From Heterotrichella gracilis (taxonomy: Eukaryota; Sar; Xanthophyceae; Tribonematales; Xanthonemataceae), in contig JAULBX010011099.1 in NCBI GenBank assembly GCA_032358255.1, positions 186,001 through 250,000 of the forward strand: a stretch of DNA of 64,000 nt. The letters run 5' to 3'. Below, in pieces: positions 54,252 to 63,850 of the stretch. Each line of letters starts with the position of its first letter. Positions within the stretch are counted from its first letter, which is position 1. The position numbers were made by a program, and so were the translations under genes. The notes beneath the pieces were generated by a model. The model was not told where the DNA came from and did not search any database. It saw only the letters and a list, made by a program, of their open reading frames with translations.

Positions 54252-57200
54252 ATGAAAGGCAATTTTTTCGCTTCATTTAATTCATTTTACAGGGATTCCG
54301 GCAAGTACCTCTTTTTTACCATTCTATTCTATTCGCTTTGGTTGTTGCACTCGCTTATCTGTAATCAAAATTTTGATCTAGAATCATTTCCCCAACGTAT
54401 GATTGGGACAGCCACCTTGGAAGCATATGACGTAAGTAGGAGAGTTTCCTTATTCTATAAAAGCATTCTATTGCTTCTTTCGTCCATTTGCTTATTTTAT
54501 AGTCTTGGCTATTTTCTCTATACCAAGAGTTTAACTCTACTAAAATCCACTGAAGTCAAGCTGCTCAACTATGCCTCCTTGATCGGAATAGTCTTTCTTT
54601 TGTTCAGGTTATTTGATTACGAAGTAACGTATAGTCTGGAGTTGGTTTATTATCTACATAAACTAATGCTTTTAGCACTTTTTCTCCGCTCTATCTTCTT
54701 TAAAAAAAGTGTGCCAAGTTTGCCAATTTATTCCCTGATTATTCTTCTAAGTTTATCCTTTTACTTTTTTATTGCCGATTGTTTTAACCTTGCCGGCGCC
54801 ATAAAAAATCCGGATTTTTTGATATGCACTTTTATAAGCTCACTTGTGTTGATGTTAGGGGTCCTGTTTCTTTCCAAAAAAATGACCGCAGATACGGAAC
54901 AAAGACTCATTACAAAGTTAGCCTATGTTCTTGTTCCTCTCAACTTCCTTCCTTTGATCAGTGTTGCCAAAGATGAGATCTTTTTTATTCTTAAAAATAA
55001 TAACCTTGTTCTTCCGAACGCCAATCTCATTTTTATTATTCTGTTCATACTTTTATTTGTATCCATTTTTCTTAGAAGTAAATCATTTAACAAACAAATC
55101 AATCTATCATTATCTCATCTAATTGCCTATCGTTATTTTCCTATTCTCATTTTTTCATTCATCACTTACGTTTATTATAGTCACTACTTTTTTTATAACG
55201 ATGAGTCCTTTGAGTCTGGAAATAAATATCTCCCCATCATGGAGTTTCAATTATATGGGACCATTCCAACGCTTGAAAAATTTAACTCCCATTTATTGTC
55301 AGATTATTTCTTTAATGCCATATATACCTTTTTAAATGGCATGGGTGATTTAAACGAAATGGAATTGTATGATTTCATGTATATTCCTTTTTCGTTTACC
55401 TTATTCTATTATCTAATTCTTCTCATTACCCGCAATCCTTATATTTCAGCTTTTACCATCCTACTCTTTCCGTTCTATGCCTCTATGCTACCGGGAGGTT
55501 ATTCCTTCTGTATTCCGGGAATATTCGCCTTATATCTCCTTCTCGCTAAAGGACAAAACCTTAAAAACTACTTGATCTTGTTTTTTACAATTGTAGGTAT
55601 TGTTCTCTGGCGATTTGATCTGGGATATACCTGTATGGTCATAATTCCGGTTATTTTGTTCAGCTATCACTTTGTTGATCCTCATTTTAAAATACAGTGG
55701 GCTCCATTGCTTAAAGCATTATTCATTGTTCTTGGCCTTTTAGCTGTATTACTTTTGTCCCTATCGATTTACAGAAATGTGAATTTATTTTCTAAATCCC
55801 TTTACACACTCAACTATTTCACTTCCGCTCAAACATATGGTTATACGACTATAGGCTGGGATTCTATGCCCTCATACAAAATGCATTATTTTGTTTTCCC
55901 AATTTTAGTAGCACTCATCATCTTAGCATTGATGGCAAATTTTCGACGTTTAAACGTCTCAAAAAATCAACGCTTAGCTTATTTAAGTCTGTTTTTTATT
56001 TGTTGTTATTACATTGTCAATTTTAATCGTGGTCTTGTTCGGCACAGTTTAATTGAATGGACAGATGAATTCACCGCCACCTTTCTTTATATTATTTTAC
56101 CCGGATGCATCTTTGTTTTTTATCATAAACTGAGTACCCTATCTAAGTTTATTCTATTTACCATAATTTCTTTCTTTAGTATTTTAACTTATAAATTACC
56201 TCTAACACAAGGTTCCATTAGTTTAGCAGAAGTTGGGATCAAAAAAATACAAACGCTCAACAACGATACTTTGGCATCCATAAACAATCGTATTAAGGGG
56301 CTTCCTCCATACAGAGATAACAAGGATATCGAATTGATCGACTTCATGCAAGCCAACACAAAACCTACTGAAACATTTATTGATTTTACGGGAAGTTCTT
56401 TGCTCTATTTTTACACCAAAAAAATAACGCCCTCTTTTTTCTTTCAAAATCCATTGTGCAGTCATAATGAATTTTTGCAGAAACATTTTATTGAAGATCT
56501 AAACGATTATCAAACGCCTTACCTCTTATTTTCGAGTGTGAACGAAAATGATTACGATGTGGTAGATGCTGTGCCAAACACCTTGCGCAACTACAGAATG
56601 GCCGAGTATTTTTACCAAAACTATGAACCTCATTTAGTTTTAGGTCATTTGAGGGTTTGGAAAAAAAGAGGTGTAGTTGACCGAAGTCATTCAGACACCT
56701 TATTTAAATATATCAAAACGAATGTTGCGTCCAATGAAACTATTAAAACAAGCATTAGTCTCAAAAAAGACAAAAAATATTTGTTGCGTTTGGAAATGAA
56801 TACTGAAACAAACGGTATCATAAAGCTAGCCCATGAAAAAGATACCATTACCCCTAACGTATATAAAGCGAGTCGTTCTTTATCCTATGTCGTTATCAAT
56901 TCAAATTGGCCTCGCACTGATGTGATCATTAAAAACACGTTAGACTCGTGCAATAGAGCGGTCTTATTGGAGTGTGACCATTTACCGGATTTTTACTCCG
57001 ATAAATTTTTATCCTACAACTTTCGAAAATTACCTTACATCTGGGGATCGTTTGATAAAGAGCTTTTTTCAGAAAAAATACTTTTTGAAAAAGCCCTTAA
57101 TTATTCGCTTCAAAATGGTGCCTTATACCAGGTAGATATCCCTGAAAACATCGATAAATCAAGTGGAAACACCATCATCCTGACTTGCAAAAACACGGGT

Positions 57201-57422
57201 AAAAAAACAGAAACGCTCATCTTTCGTTTTGGAAACAAGGCACAAAATGATAAAAGCCAAATTGCATTTGATATCCTTCCTTCTTCAAAAGAACAAACCT
57301 ATGCCATTCGAATAAGCAGCGTTTATAAATGGTATAGTGTTGTCACAAATGAAATAATAGTATCAAGTGAAGCCGCTAAATCAATTGAACTCAAAAGACT
57401 TCAAATCACAAAAGGAAACTAA
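54252..57422 (+). CDS. Large polytopic membrane protein, possibly GT-C glycosyltransferase-like
   Basis: 1056 residues. The first ~670 residues hold many hydrophobic segments (roughly 14 or more). The last ~380 form a mainly soluble, probably periplasmic region. An acidic loop after the segment around residue 310 (YNDESFESGNKYLPIMEFQL) resembles the metal/donor-site loop of GT-C lipid-sugar transferases, though this is weak. It is followed at once by a methyltransferase and a GT9 transferase, so a role in surface glycan assembly is inferred. No family was recognised with confidence. Confidence 0.7.
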   Translation: MKGNFFASFNSFYRDSGKYLFFTILFYSLWLLHSLICNQNFDLESFPQRMIGTATLEAYDVSRRVSLFYKSILLLLSSICLFYSLGYFLYTKSLTLLKSTEVKLLNYASLIGIVFLLFRLFDYEVTYSLELVYYLHKLMLLALFLRSIFFKKSVPSLPIYSLIILLSLSFYFFIADCFNLAGAIKNPDFLICTFISSLVLMLGVLFLSKKMTADTEQRLITKLAYVLVPLNFLPLISVAKDEIFFILKNNNLVLPNANLIFIILFILLFVSIFLRSKSFNKQINLSLSHLIAYRYFPILIFSFITYVYYSHYFFYNDESFESGNKYLPIMEFQLYGTIPTLEKFNSHLLSDYFFNAIYTFLNGMGDLNEMELYDFMYIPFSFTLFYYLILLITRNPYISAFTILLFPFYASMLPGGYSFCIPGIFALYLLLAKGQNLKNYLILFFTIVGIVLWRFDLGYTCMVIIPVILFSYHFVDPHFKIQWAPLLKALFIVLGLLAVLLLSLSIYRNVNLFSKSLYTLNYFTSAQTYGYTTIGWDSMPSYKMHYFVFPILVALIILALMANFRRLNVSKNQRLAYLSLFFICCYYIVNFNRGLVRHSLIEWTDEFTATFLYIILPGCIFVFYHKLSTLSKFILFTIISFFSILTYKLPLTQGSISLAEVGIKKIQTLNNDTLASINNRIKGLPPYRDNKDIELIDFMQANTKPTETFIDFTGSSLLYFYTKKITPSFFFQNPLCSHNEFLQKHFIEDLNDYQTPYLLFSSVNENDYDVVDAVPNTLRNYRMAEYFYQNYEPHLVLGHLRVWKKRGVVDRSHSDTLFKYIKTNVASNETIKTSISLKKDKKYLLRLEMNTETNGIIKLAHEKDTITPNVYKASRSLSYVVINSNWPRTDVIIKNTLDSCNRAVLLECDHLPDFYSDKFLSYNFRKLPYIWGSFDKELFSEKILFEKALNYSLQNGALYQVDIPENIDKSSGNTIILTCKNTGKKTETLIFRFGNKAQNDKSQIAFDILPSSKEQTYAIRISSVYKWYSVVTNEIIVSSEAAKSIELKRLQITKGN

Positions 57423-57423
57423 T

Positions 57424-58287
57424 ATGCGATGTAAGGTTTGTCATTCGGAAGATGTAAAATTTAAATTTGACCTCACTGACAAGTTAAAAATATTTGCTTG
57501 TGAAAGTTGTAAGGTACAATTCATGGACCCACAATTAAGTGATGTCGAAATAACTGAACTTTACTCTGAAGCCTATTACAAATCATGGGGGGTATCAGGT
57601 GATTCTGAAAACGAAAGTTCAAAACAAATGAAGATCGACACCTTCAAATTACGCCTTGCGCAAATTCAAAAACTGGTTCCTAGGGGCAAAGTACTTGATA
57701 TTGGTTGCGCTACCGGTTTTTTTCTCGAAGCGGCAAGAGACCTAGGCTATGAGCCTTTTGGTATTGAACTTTCTGATTACTCTTCTCAACTAGCTAAGAA
57801 AAAATTCGGTAATGAGTCGATCTTTCACGGCAAACTGGAAGACAGTCCTTTTCAAGCCAATAGTTTTGATGTGATTAGCATGTTTGATCTGATAGAACAT
57901 GTCAGGGTGCCATCCCAAACATTAGGTATTGCTGCCTCCTTACTCAAAAACGAAGGAATTATTGTCATTACAACACCCGATAATAGCAGCCTTTCTAATA
58001 AACTAATGGAGAAAAAATGGACACATTACAAAAAAGAACATTTTTATTATTTTGATAAACAGTCGCTTCAATATATCGCTACTCAAAATCAGTTAAACAT
58101 TGTTTATTCTGAACGATCCAAAAAAGCGCTGAATATTAACTACCTCCATACTCAGTTAAATGTTTATCGTCATTGGTTATTCACACCAATTATGAACTTA
58201 CTTCATAGCATCTTACCAAAAAAGCTTTGTGCAAAAAACATTCACATTGCCATTGGTGAAATAACTGTCATTCTTAAAAAGAATTAA
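57424..58287 (+). CDS. Zinc-ribbon class I SAM methyltransferase
   Basis: 287 residues from ATG 57424, one base after the preceding stop. An N-terminal zinc ribbon (CKVCHSED, CESCKVQFMD) is followed by a SAM-binding Rossmann domain: VLDIGCATGFFLEAARDLGY near residue 100 and FDVISMFDLIEHV near 150. The class is common in glycan and polysaccharide loci, where it methylates sugars or related groups. Tight coupling with the large membrane protein supports a shared pathway. Specific substrate unknown. Confidence 0.9.
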   Translation: MRCKVCHSEDVKFKFDLTDKLKIFACESCKVQFMDPQLSDVEITELYSEAYYKSWGVSGDSENESSKQMKIDTFKLRLAQIQKLVPRGKVLDIGCATGFFLEAARDLGYEPFGIELSDYSSQLAKKKFGNESIFHGKLEDSPFQANSFDVISMFDLIEHVRVPSQTLGIAASLLKNEGIIVITTPDNSSLSNKLMEKKWTHYKKEHFYYFDKQSLQYIATQNQLNIVYSERSKKALNINYLHTQLNVYRHWLFTPIMNLLHSILPKKLCAKNIHIAIGEITVILKKN

Positions 58288-58292
58288 GCCGC

Positions 58293-59450
58293 CTGAAAAC
58301 AAAACATAAAATAATTATTGATGCACTCATCGGTAAGCCTATTGCGGCAATGATCAACCTCCTTGCCCGATTACTCGGTTCAATTTTAAAGATCGACCAT
58401 TCGCTTGAAAAAGAATTTCAAACCATTGTGATCTCAAAATATGCCGGACTGGGAAGCATCATTCAGTCAACGCCCCTTATCCAAACACTACGAATTAACT
58501 ATCCAAAATCGAAACTTGTATTTGTGACAACAGAATCAAACGGCGTGTTATTAAAACACATACCTGAAATTGATCGTGTCTTGTTAGTAAAGGATAAAAA
58601 CATCTTCAGCACGCTTTTTAGTTCTTTAACCGTTTTAAAAAAACTGTGGCAATTGAAACCCGAATTATTCATTGATCTCGAATTCTATTCCAATTACAGT
58701 GGTATCATGACCACCTTAAGCAAAGCCACTAACAGATTGGGATTTTATAATGAAGACAAAGCGTACCGCAAAGGAATTCACAACTATTTACTTCCCTTTA
58801 ACATCCATTCTCCGATCTCAAAAACCTATCTTCAGTTTGCCGACTTGCTAAAATGTAAGGTGGTGATTACGGATCTAAAAATTGAATCAGACCCTACAAT
58901 CAATCAAGCGCGTATTAAAGAAAAAGCGGGCTTCTCAATGGATCAAAAATACATCGTTATTAATCCCAACGCTTCCGATTTAAGGGTGGAAAGAAGATGG
59001 CCAAAAGAATCGTTTGCGCTCATCTTACAAAATTTACTAAAAGAACAGCCCGATCTTCAATTGATATTAATTGGCAATGCCGCCGAAAAGGAATACGTGA
59101 ATAGTTTGGAAGGTCTGTTAAGGCCAAGTAAAAACCTCATTAATACCGCCGGAAAACTAAATTTAAGTGAGCTTATTTTTATTCTCAAACACGCTGCCTT
59201 AATGCTCACTAATGATACCGGACCAATGCATATGGCCTTTGCCCTGCACACAAAAACAATTGCCCTCTTTGGCCCTTGTTCCCCCGATCAGTATGGCGCC
59301 AAAACGAACGGGGTCTCTTTTTATAAAAAGGTCGCCTGCAGTCCATGTGTGCATAAATACATTTTGCCGCCTTGTAAGGGCAATAATATCTGTATGAAAC
59401 ACATCGGTACAAATGAGGTACAAGATGCGCTGAGGAGTCAGCTAAATTGA
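58293..59450 (+). CDS. Glycosyltransferase family 9 (heptosyltransferase-like)
   Basis: About 385 residues if it starts at CTG 58293. The frame from there reads (M)KTKHKIIIDALIGKPIAAM, the usual start of Bacteroidota GT9 enzymes, whereas the ATG at 58350 would cut off 19 conserved residues. There is no ATG, GTG or TTG between. GT-B fold: KYAGLGSIIQSTPLIQTLRI and VINPNASDLRVERRWP, and the donor-site motif LTNDTGPMHMAFALHTKTI with GPCSPDQYG. GT9 enzymes add heptose or similar sugars to LPS core. CTG lies five bases after the methyltransferase stop. Confidence 0.85.
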   Translation: MKTKHKIIIDALIGKPIAAMINLLARLLGSILKIDHSLEKEFQTIVISKYAGLGSIIQSTPLIQTLRINYPKSKLVFVTTESNGVLLKHIPEIDRVLLVKDKNIFSTLFSSLTVLKKLWQLKPELFIDLEFYSNYSGIMTTLSKATNRLGFYNEDKAYRKGIHNYLLPFNIHSPISKTYLQFADLLKCKVVITDLKIESDPTINQARIKEKAGFSMDQKYIVINPNASDLRVERRWPKESFALILQNLLKEQPDLQLILIGNAAEKEYVNSLEGLLRPSKNLINTAGKLNLSELIFILKHAALMLTNDTGPMHMAFALHTKTIALFGPCSPDQYGAKTNGVSFYKKVACSPCVHKYILPPCKGNNICMKHIGTNEVQDALRSQLN

Positions 59451-59491
59451 ACCGGTCTTAAATCATCTCTTTTCAAGTTTTTTAAACATCG

Positions 59492-59522
59492 TTGCAGGCT
59501 TTCAATTCTTAGCCTATCTTTG
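59492..59522 (+). promoter_or_regulatory. purH promoter
   Basis: TTG (59492-59494), 20-bp spacer, TATCTTTG (59515-59522): full Bacteroidota promoter consensus, 17 bases before the purH ATG. Confidence 0.75.
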
Positions 59523-59539
59523 CGCTTTATTTAAAAGAA

Positions 59540-61066
59540 ATGGACAATTCAAAAACGATCAAAAGTGCCTTGGTTTCGGTGTATTACAAAGACAATCTCG
59601 AACCTATCATTAAAAAATTACACAGCCTCCAAGTAAAACTATACAGCACCGGCGGCACTTTGTCCTTTATCGAAAAATTAAATATTCCGGTAACAGCGGT
59701 AGATTCAGTAACAACGTATCCTGAAATTTTTGGGGGTCGCGTGAAAACACTGCACCCTGCCATATTTGGAGGAATTTTGAATCGCAGAGACAATGAATCG
59801 GATAAGAAAGAAAAAGCCCAGCATCATATTCCGGATATTGATCTGGTGATCGTTGATCTGTATCCCTTTGAAGAAACGGTAGCAGCAAAGGCTTCCGAAG
59901 AAGATACCATTGAAAAAATAGATATTGGCGGTATTTCTTTGATACGCGCTGCCGCTAAAAACTTTAACGATGTCGTGATTGTTTCATCCCGCAACGAATA
60001 CAGCCATTTATTGAATTTATTGGAAACAAAGAATGGTAAAACGGACTTGGCAGACCGCAAACACTTTGCTGCTAAAGCCTTTGCCACCTCTTCGCATTAC
60101 GACACTGCTATTTTTAATTATTTTAATCAATCCGAAAATATTTCTGAGTTCAAACAAAGTGTTCAAAAAAGTCAGGTTTTGCGTTATGGTGAAAACCCTC
60201 ATCAAAAAGGAACCTTTTATGGAGACCTTGATGCCATGTTCACCAAACTAAACGGCAAAGAATTATCCTATAATAATTTATTAGATGTAGATGCTGCAGT
60301 AAATTTAATGGCTGATTTTACAGAGCCAACTTTCGCCATCTTAAAACACAATAATGCTTGCGGCGTTGCATCCAGAAGCACCATCCATCAGGCTTATGTA
60401 GATGCATTAGCGGGCGATCCGGTTTCTGCTTTCGGTGGTATTTTAATTGGCAATCGCAGCATTGATTTGGCAACAGCGACCGAAATAAATAAATTATTTT
60501 GTGAAGTGGTGATCGCTCCGGCTTATGATGAAGATGCGTTGACGCTCATAAAATCAAAAGCCAATCGCATTATTTTAATTCAGAATAAAGTAGAATTAAG
60601 TAAAACTAATTTCAGAACACTTTTAAACGGTGTGATAGAACAAGATAAAGATCTTAAAACCGAAACAGAAGCCGATTTAACGCCGGCAACTACCTTAAAG
60701 CCTTCGGCGGCAGAGATCAAAGATCTTTTATTTGCCAATAAATTAGTGAAGCATACCAAATCAAACACCATTGTGTTTGCTAAAAACGGACAATTGCTTG
60801 CCAGCGGCACTGGACAAACCTCACGTGTGGATGCCTTAAAACAAGCCATCAACAAAGCGCACAGTTTTGGATTTGATCTGAATGGTGCGGTAATGGCCAG
60901 CGATGCTTTTTTCCCTTTTCCCGATTGTGTAGAAATAGCGCACGATGCAGGCATCAGAGCCGTTATTCAACCGGGCGGTTCTATTAAGGATAAAGAAAGT
61001 ATTGATTATTGCAATGCGCATCACATGAGCATGGTGATGACCGGCGTGCGTCATTTTAAGCATTAG
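59540..61066 (+). CDS. purH: Bifunctional AICAR transformylase/IMP cyclohydrolase
   Basis: 508 residues. It does the last two steps of IMP synthesis. The N-terminal cyclohydrolase domain (about 1-190) has KLYSTGGTLSFIEKLNIPVT and GGRVKTLHPAIFGGILNRRD, and DLVIVDLYPFEETV. The transformylase domain (about 200-508) has VLRYGENPHQKG, the catalytic Lys-His in ILKHNNACGVA, and ASDAFFPFPDCVEIAHDAGI at the C-terminus. Length and order are standard. It has its own strong promoter. Confidence 0.97.
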   Translation: MDNSKTIKSALVSVYYKDNLEPIIKKLHSLQVKLYSTGGTLSFIEKLNIPVTAVDSVTTYPEIFGGRVKTLHPAIFGGILNRRDNESDKKEKAQHHIPDIDLVIVDLYPFEETVAAKASEEDTIEKIDIGGISLIRAAAKNFNDVVIVSSRNEYSHLLNLLETKNGKTDLADRKHFAAKAFATSSHYDTAIFNYFNQSENISEFKQSVQKSQVLRYGENPHQKGTFYGDLDAMFTKLNGKELSYNNLLDVDAAVNLMADFTEPTFAILKHNNACGVASRSTIHQAYVDALAGDPVSAFGGILIGNRSIDLATATEINKLFCEVVIAPAYDEDALTLIKSKANRIILIQNKVELSKTNFRTLLNGVIEQDKDLKTETEADLTPATTLKPSAAEIKDLLFANKLVKHTKSNTIVFAKNGQLLASGTGQTSRVDALKQAINKAHSFGFDLNGAVMASDAFFPFPDCVEIAHDAGIRAVIQPGGSIKDKESIDYCNAHHMSMVMTGVRHFKH

Positions 61067-61096
61067 GATATATCGCAAAAATTCATATCTTTATAT

Positions 61097-61861
61097 ATGA
61101 ATTTGCGAAAACCCATCCTATTCTTACTCCTGCTGTTTCTGTTTTTTAAACAAGGGTTTCTATTGTCACAATCTGATACAAGCGGAAGAAGATGGGCTTG
61201 GTTGATGATAAATGCCGCTATGATAGCTAATGATAGTTATTCGCATTTCAAAGAGTCTCAAAGCTCCGATCACTTTTCTTCATCTAATCTAAGCCCAATT
61301 CCAAATGGGCCACATAATTCTTTGGGATATAATGTAGGAGCTTATGCCATTTTTGGGGCCTCCAATGAAGTTAAATTTGTGTGCGGTCTTTCTATTTCCT
61401 CAACCGGCGCAAAATATCTTTATCACAGCTCTTCGACTGACCCTAATAATGGCTCTGTTTCTAAGAGTCGTATTATTGACGAAACAATCACAAGTCGCTA
61501 TGCCTTTTTTAATTTTGAAAACGGCATTAAGATTCACACTTATGAGCATTTTTCGTTTATGCCTTCCTTTGTGCTAAATTTGTTTCCGATGGTGCATCAA
61601 GAAATCTCAGGCACTCAAACTGATGTTGAAATAGGAACCTTTCCAAATGTACCCGGTGCTCCCCAAAGTTATTCAATCCAAAGCGTTCAAGAGTTTAATA
61701 CAACGCAATCCTTTAGAGATGATTCAAAGGCTTCTTTAAGATTAACCGTTTATTATGAATTTAAACTCAAGACAATTAATTACAATGCCTTTATTTTTCG
61801 AAATATAGGTATAGGCTTTAAACTCCCTTGGTGGGGATTTGGCGCTTCAGTTATTTTATAA
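61097..61861 (+). CDS. Hypothetical secreted protein, possibly outer-membrane beta-barrel
   Basis: 254 residues with a signal peptide (LRKPILFLLLLFLFFKQGFL, cleaved near LSQS). The mature part is rich in aromatic and alternating polar residues (NVGAYAIFGASNEVKFVCGL; ASLRLTVYYEFKLKTINYNA) and ends in an aromatic strand (WWGFGASVIL), as outer membrane barrels often do. No family recognised. Starts 30 bases after purH and may be read from it; its stop lies two bases from the convergent kup gene. Confidence 0.72.
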   Translation: MNLRKPILFLLLLFLFFKQGFLLSQSDTSGRRWAWLMINAAMIANDSYSHFKESQSSDHFSSSNLSPIPNGPHNSLGYNVGAYAIFGASNEVKFVCGLSISSTGAKYLYHSSSTDPNNGSVSKSRIIDETITSRYAFFNFENGIKIHTYEHFSFMPSFVLNLFPMVHQEISGTQTDVEIGTFPNVPGAPQSYSIQSVQEFNTTQSFRDDSKASLRLTVYYEFKLKTINYNAFIFRNIGIGFKLPWWGFGASVIL

Positions 61862-61863
61862 AA

Positions 61864-63819
61864 TTAAATGATTCTCTTCAAATTCAATTCCTTGGGCGGG
61901 TTTATCACCAAAGGGAATTTTTCGATCTTCACCGAGCTGCTATCTAAACCAAAGGCTTTGGCTTCACTTAAACTGAATCGTTTCAGGAAGAAATAAACAT
62001 TTAGGATCACTTTTTCGAAGAATGGCAAGTCGTTTTCGTAAGACAAGATCTTTTCAAGAACCACAAATTTAAAGTCGCCTATTACGTTATTTCTATTTAA
62101 GGACTCGTAACGGCTGGTAATATCAACTTCTTTATTTTGAACAAGATCTTCCACCACTTTTCTAAACATTAAATTTATACGCGGCGCAATTCTAAATCCA
62201 ATTCTAAAATCCACACGAATAATATCATCTTCCGCAATGTGCGTCACCTTATAATCCATTCGGTATGGCTCATCCAACACATCCACGTGCACAAACCAAT
62301 AGATGTCTGCCTTTTTCGGACGTTTCTGTAAAATGGAATAAATTATTTTCGATTCAATTTCTTGTGGATTATTGGCACTTGTCATATAAACCAAATGCGT
62401 AGCATATTTTTGAATAGAAGGGTCAACACTCAAATCACACAACATTTGCTTATAATTTGCCAATGGAACAAGATCGGTGTAACGCTGTCTGATCTTTTTA
62501 GCCAAATACCAAACGGCCATTACAGACATAAGTATACCGGCAATTAATAAAGTGATCCAGCCGCCATGTGCAAACTTACTGAGATTAGCCGCTAAAAAAG
62601 CAAATTCAATGATAATATAAACAGTAATGGTAAAATAAATAAAGAGTTTGTTGTACCTCCTCATGTGCATATAAAAATTAAGAAGCGTGGTAGTCATCAA
62701 CATACACAACACAATGGCTAAACCATAGGCAGCACCCATGTTTGAGGACTCTCTGAAATAAAGAACGATACCAATACATCCTGCTAATAATAACCAGTTA
62801 AGAGAAGGAATATACAGCTGCCCTTTTAACTCTGAAGGATATTTCACTTTTACTTTTGGCCATAAATTTAAACGCATGGCTTCGTTAATTAAACTGAAAG
62901 AGCCGCTGATCAAAGCTTGCGATGCAATCACAGCCGCAATGGTTGCAATGACAATTCCGTATGGCAGAAAACTTTCGGGCATAATAGCAAAAAAAGGATT
63001 GCTGGACTTAAATGAATCCATTGTTTGTCCCTCGTGTGAGATCAGCCAGGCTCCCTGTCCAAAATAATTTAAGACTAACATGGTCTTAACGAAAACCCAG
63101 GAAATCCGAATGTTGTTTTTCCCGCAATGTCCTAAGTCTGAGTATAAAGCTTCAGCGCCTGTAGTACATAAAAACACTGCTCCCAAAATCAATATGCCAC
63201 TCGGATGTGTTACAAGAAGTTGGTATGCAAAATAGGGGTTTAATGAGGCAAAAATAGTCCAGTCGGTTTTTAATTGTAACACTCCTAAAACGCCAATCAT
63301 TAAAAACCAGAACATCATTAAAGGACCAAAAAACTTACCAATAAATCCTGTTCCAAATTGTTGAATGAAAAATAAAGCAAATAATATTCCAATTACGATC
63401 GGTACTGTATTTAATCCTTCATTAAAAAACCGCAAGCCTTCTACCGCTGCGGCTACCGAAATGGGCGGAGTAATTATACCATCAGCAAGTAATGCACTAC
63501 CTCCAATGATAGCCATCACCAAAAGCCATTTAAATTTTGTTCTTTTTACTAGGGTGTACAAAGAAAAAATCCCCCCTTCACCTTTATTATCGGCTCTGAG
63601 AGTGAGAATTACATATTTTACAGTGGTTTGAAGCGTTAAGGTCCAGAAAATACAAGACAAACCTCCTTTAACATAATCAGCATTAATTGGATCCTTTCCA
63701 ATTATTTCACTCATTACGTAAAGTGGTGATGTTCCAATGTCGCCGTAAATAATTCCTAGCGTAACAAGTAAACTTCCTAGAGTAACTTTATTAATGTGGC
63801 CGCCTGGCAGATGTCCCAT
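61864..63819 (-). CDS. kup: Kup-type potassium uptake transporter
   Basis: 651 residues with about 12 membrane segments and a C-terminal cytoplasmic domain (from about 430). The family signature TLGIIYGDIGTSPLYVMSEI is at the N-terminus, with LRADNKGEGGIFSLY near residue 80, FLCTTGAEALYSDLGHCGK near 220 and GQGAWLISHEG near 255. It brings in K+ with H+. The C-terminal VIGDFKFVVLEKILSYENDL region is typical of the Bacteroidota members. Confidence 0.95.
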   Translation of the reverse strand: MGHLPGGHINKVTLGSLLVTLGIIYGDIGTSPLYVMSEIIGKDPINADYVKGGLSCIFWTLTLQTTVKYVILTLRADNKGEGGIFSLYTLVKRTKFKWLLVMAIIGGSALLADGIITPPISVAAAVEGLRFFNEGLNTVPIVIGILFALFFIQQFGTGFIGKFFGPLMMFWFLMIGVLGVLQLKTDWTIFASLNPYFAYQLLVTHPSGILILGAVFLCTTGAEALYSDLGHCGKNNIRISWVFVKTMLVLNYFGQGAWLISHEGQTMDSFKSSNPFFAIMPESFLPYGIVIATIAAVIASQALISGSFSLINEAMRLNLWPKVKVKYPSELKGQLYIPSLNWLLLAGCIGIVLYFRESSNMGAAYGLAIVLCMLMTTTLLNFYMHMRRYNKLFIYFTITVYIIIEFAFLAANLSKFAHGGWITLLIAGILMSVMAVWYLAKKIRQRYTDLVPLANYKQMLCDLSVDPSIQKYATHLVYMTSANNPQEIESKIIYSILQKRPKKADIYWFVHVDVLDEPYRMDYKVTHIAEDDIIRVDFRIGFRIAPRINLMFRKVVEDLVQNKEVDITSRYESLNRNNVIGDFKFVVLEKILSYENDLPFFEKVILNVYFFLKRFSLSEAKAFGLDSSSVKIEKFPLVINPPKELNLKRII

Positions 63820-63842
63820 GTGGGAATAGATTTTAAAGGAGG

Positions 63843-63850
63843 CAAAAATA
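63843..63850 (-). promoter_or_regulatory. -7 box TATTTTTG upstream of kup
   Basis: Exact TAnnTTTG on the minus strand, 24 bases before the kup ATG. No convincing -33 element. The remaining DNA to 64000 holds no recognisable gene. Confidence 0.4.

Noticed and set aside
60580-60954. Open frame antisense to purH
   Set aside because: Lies wholly inside the strongly supported purH gene; composition follows from the codons of the sense strand.
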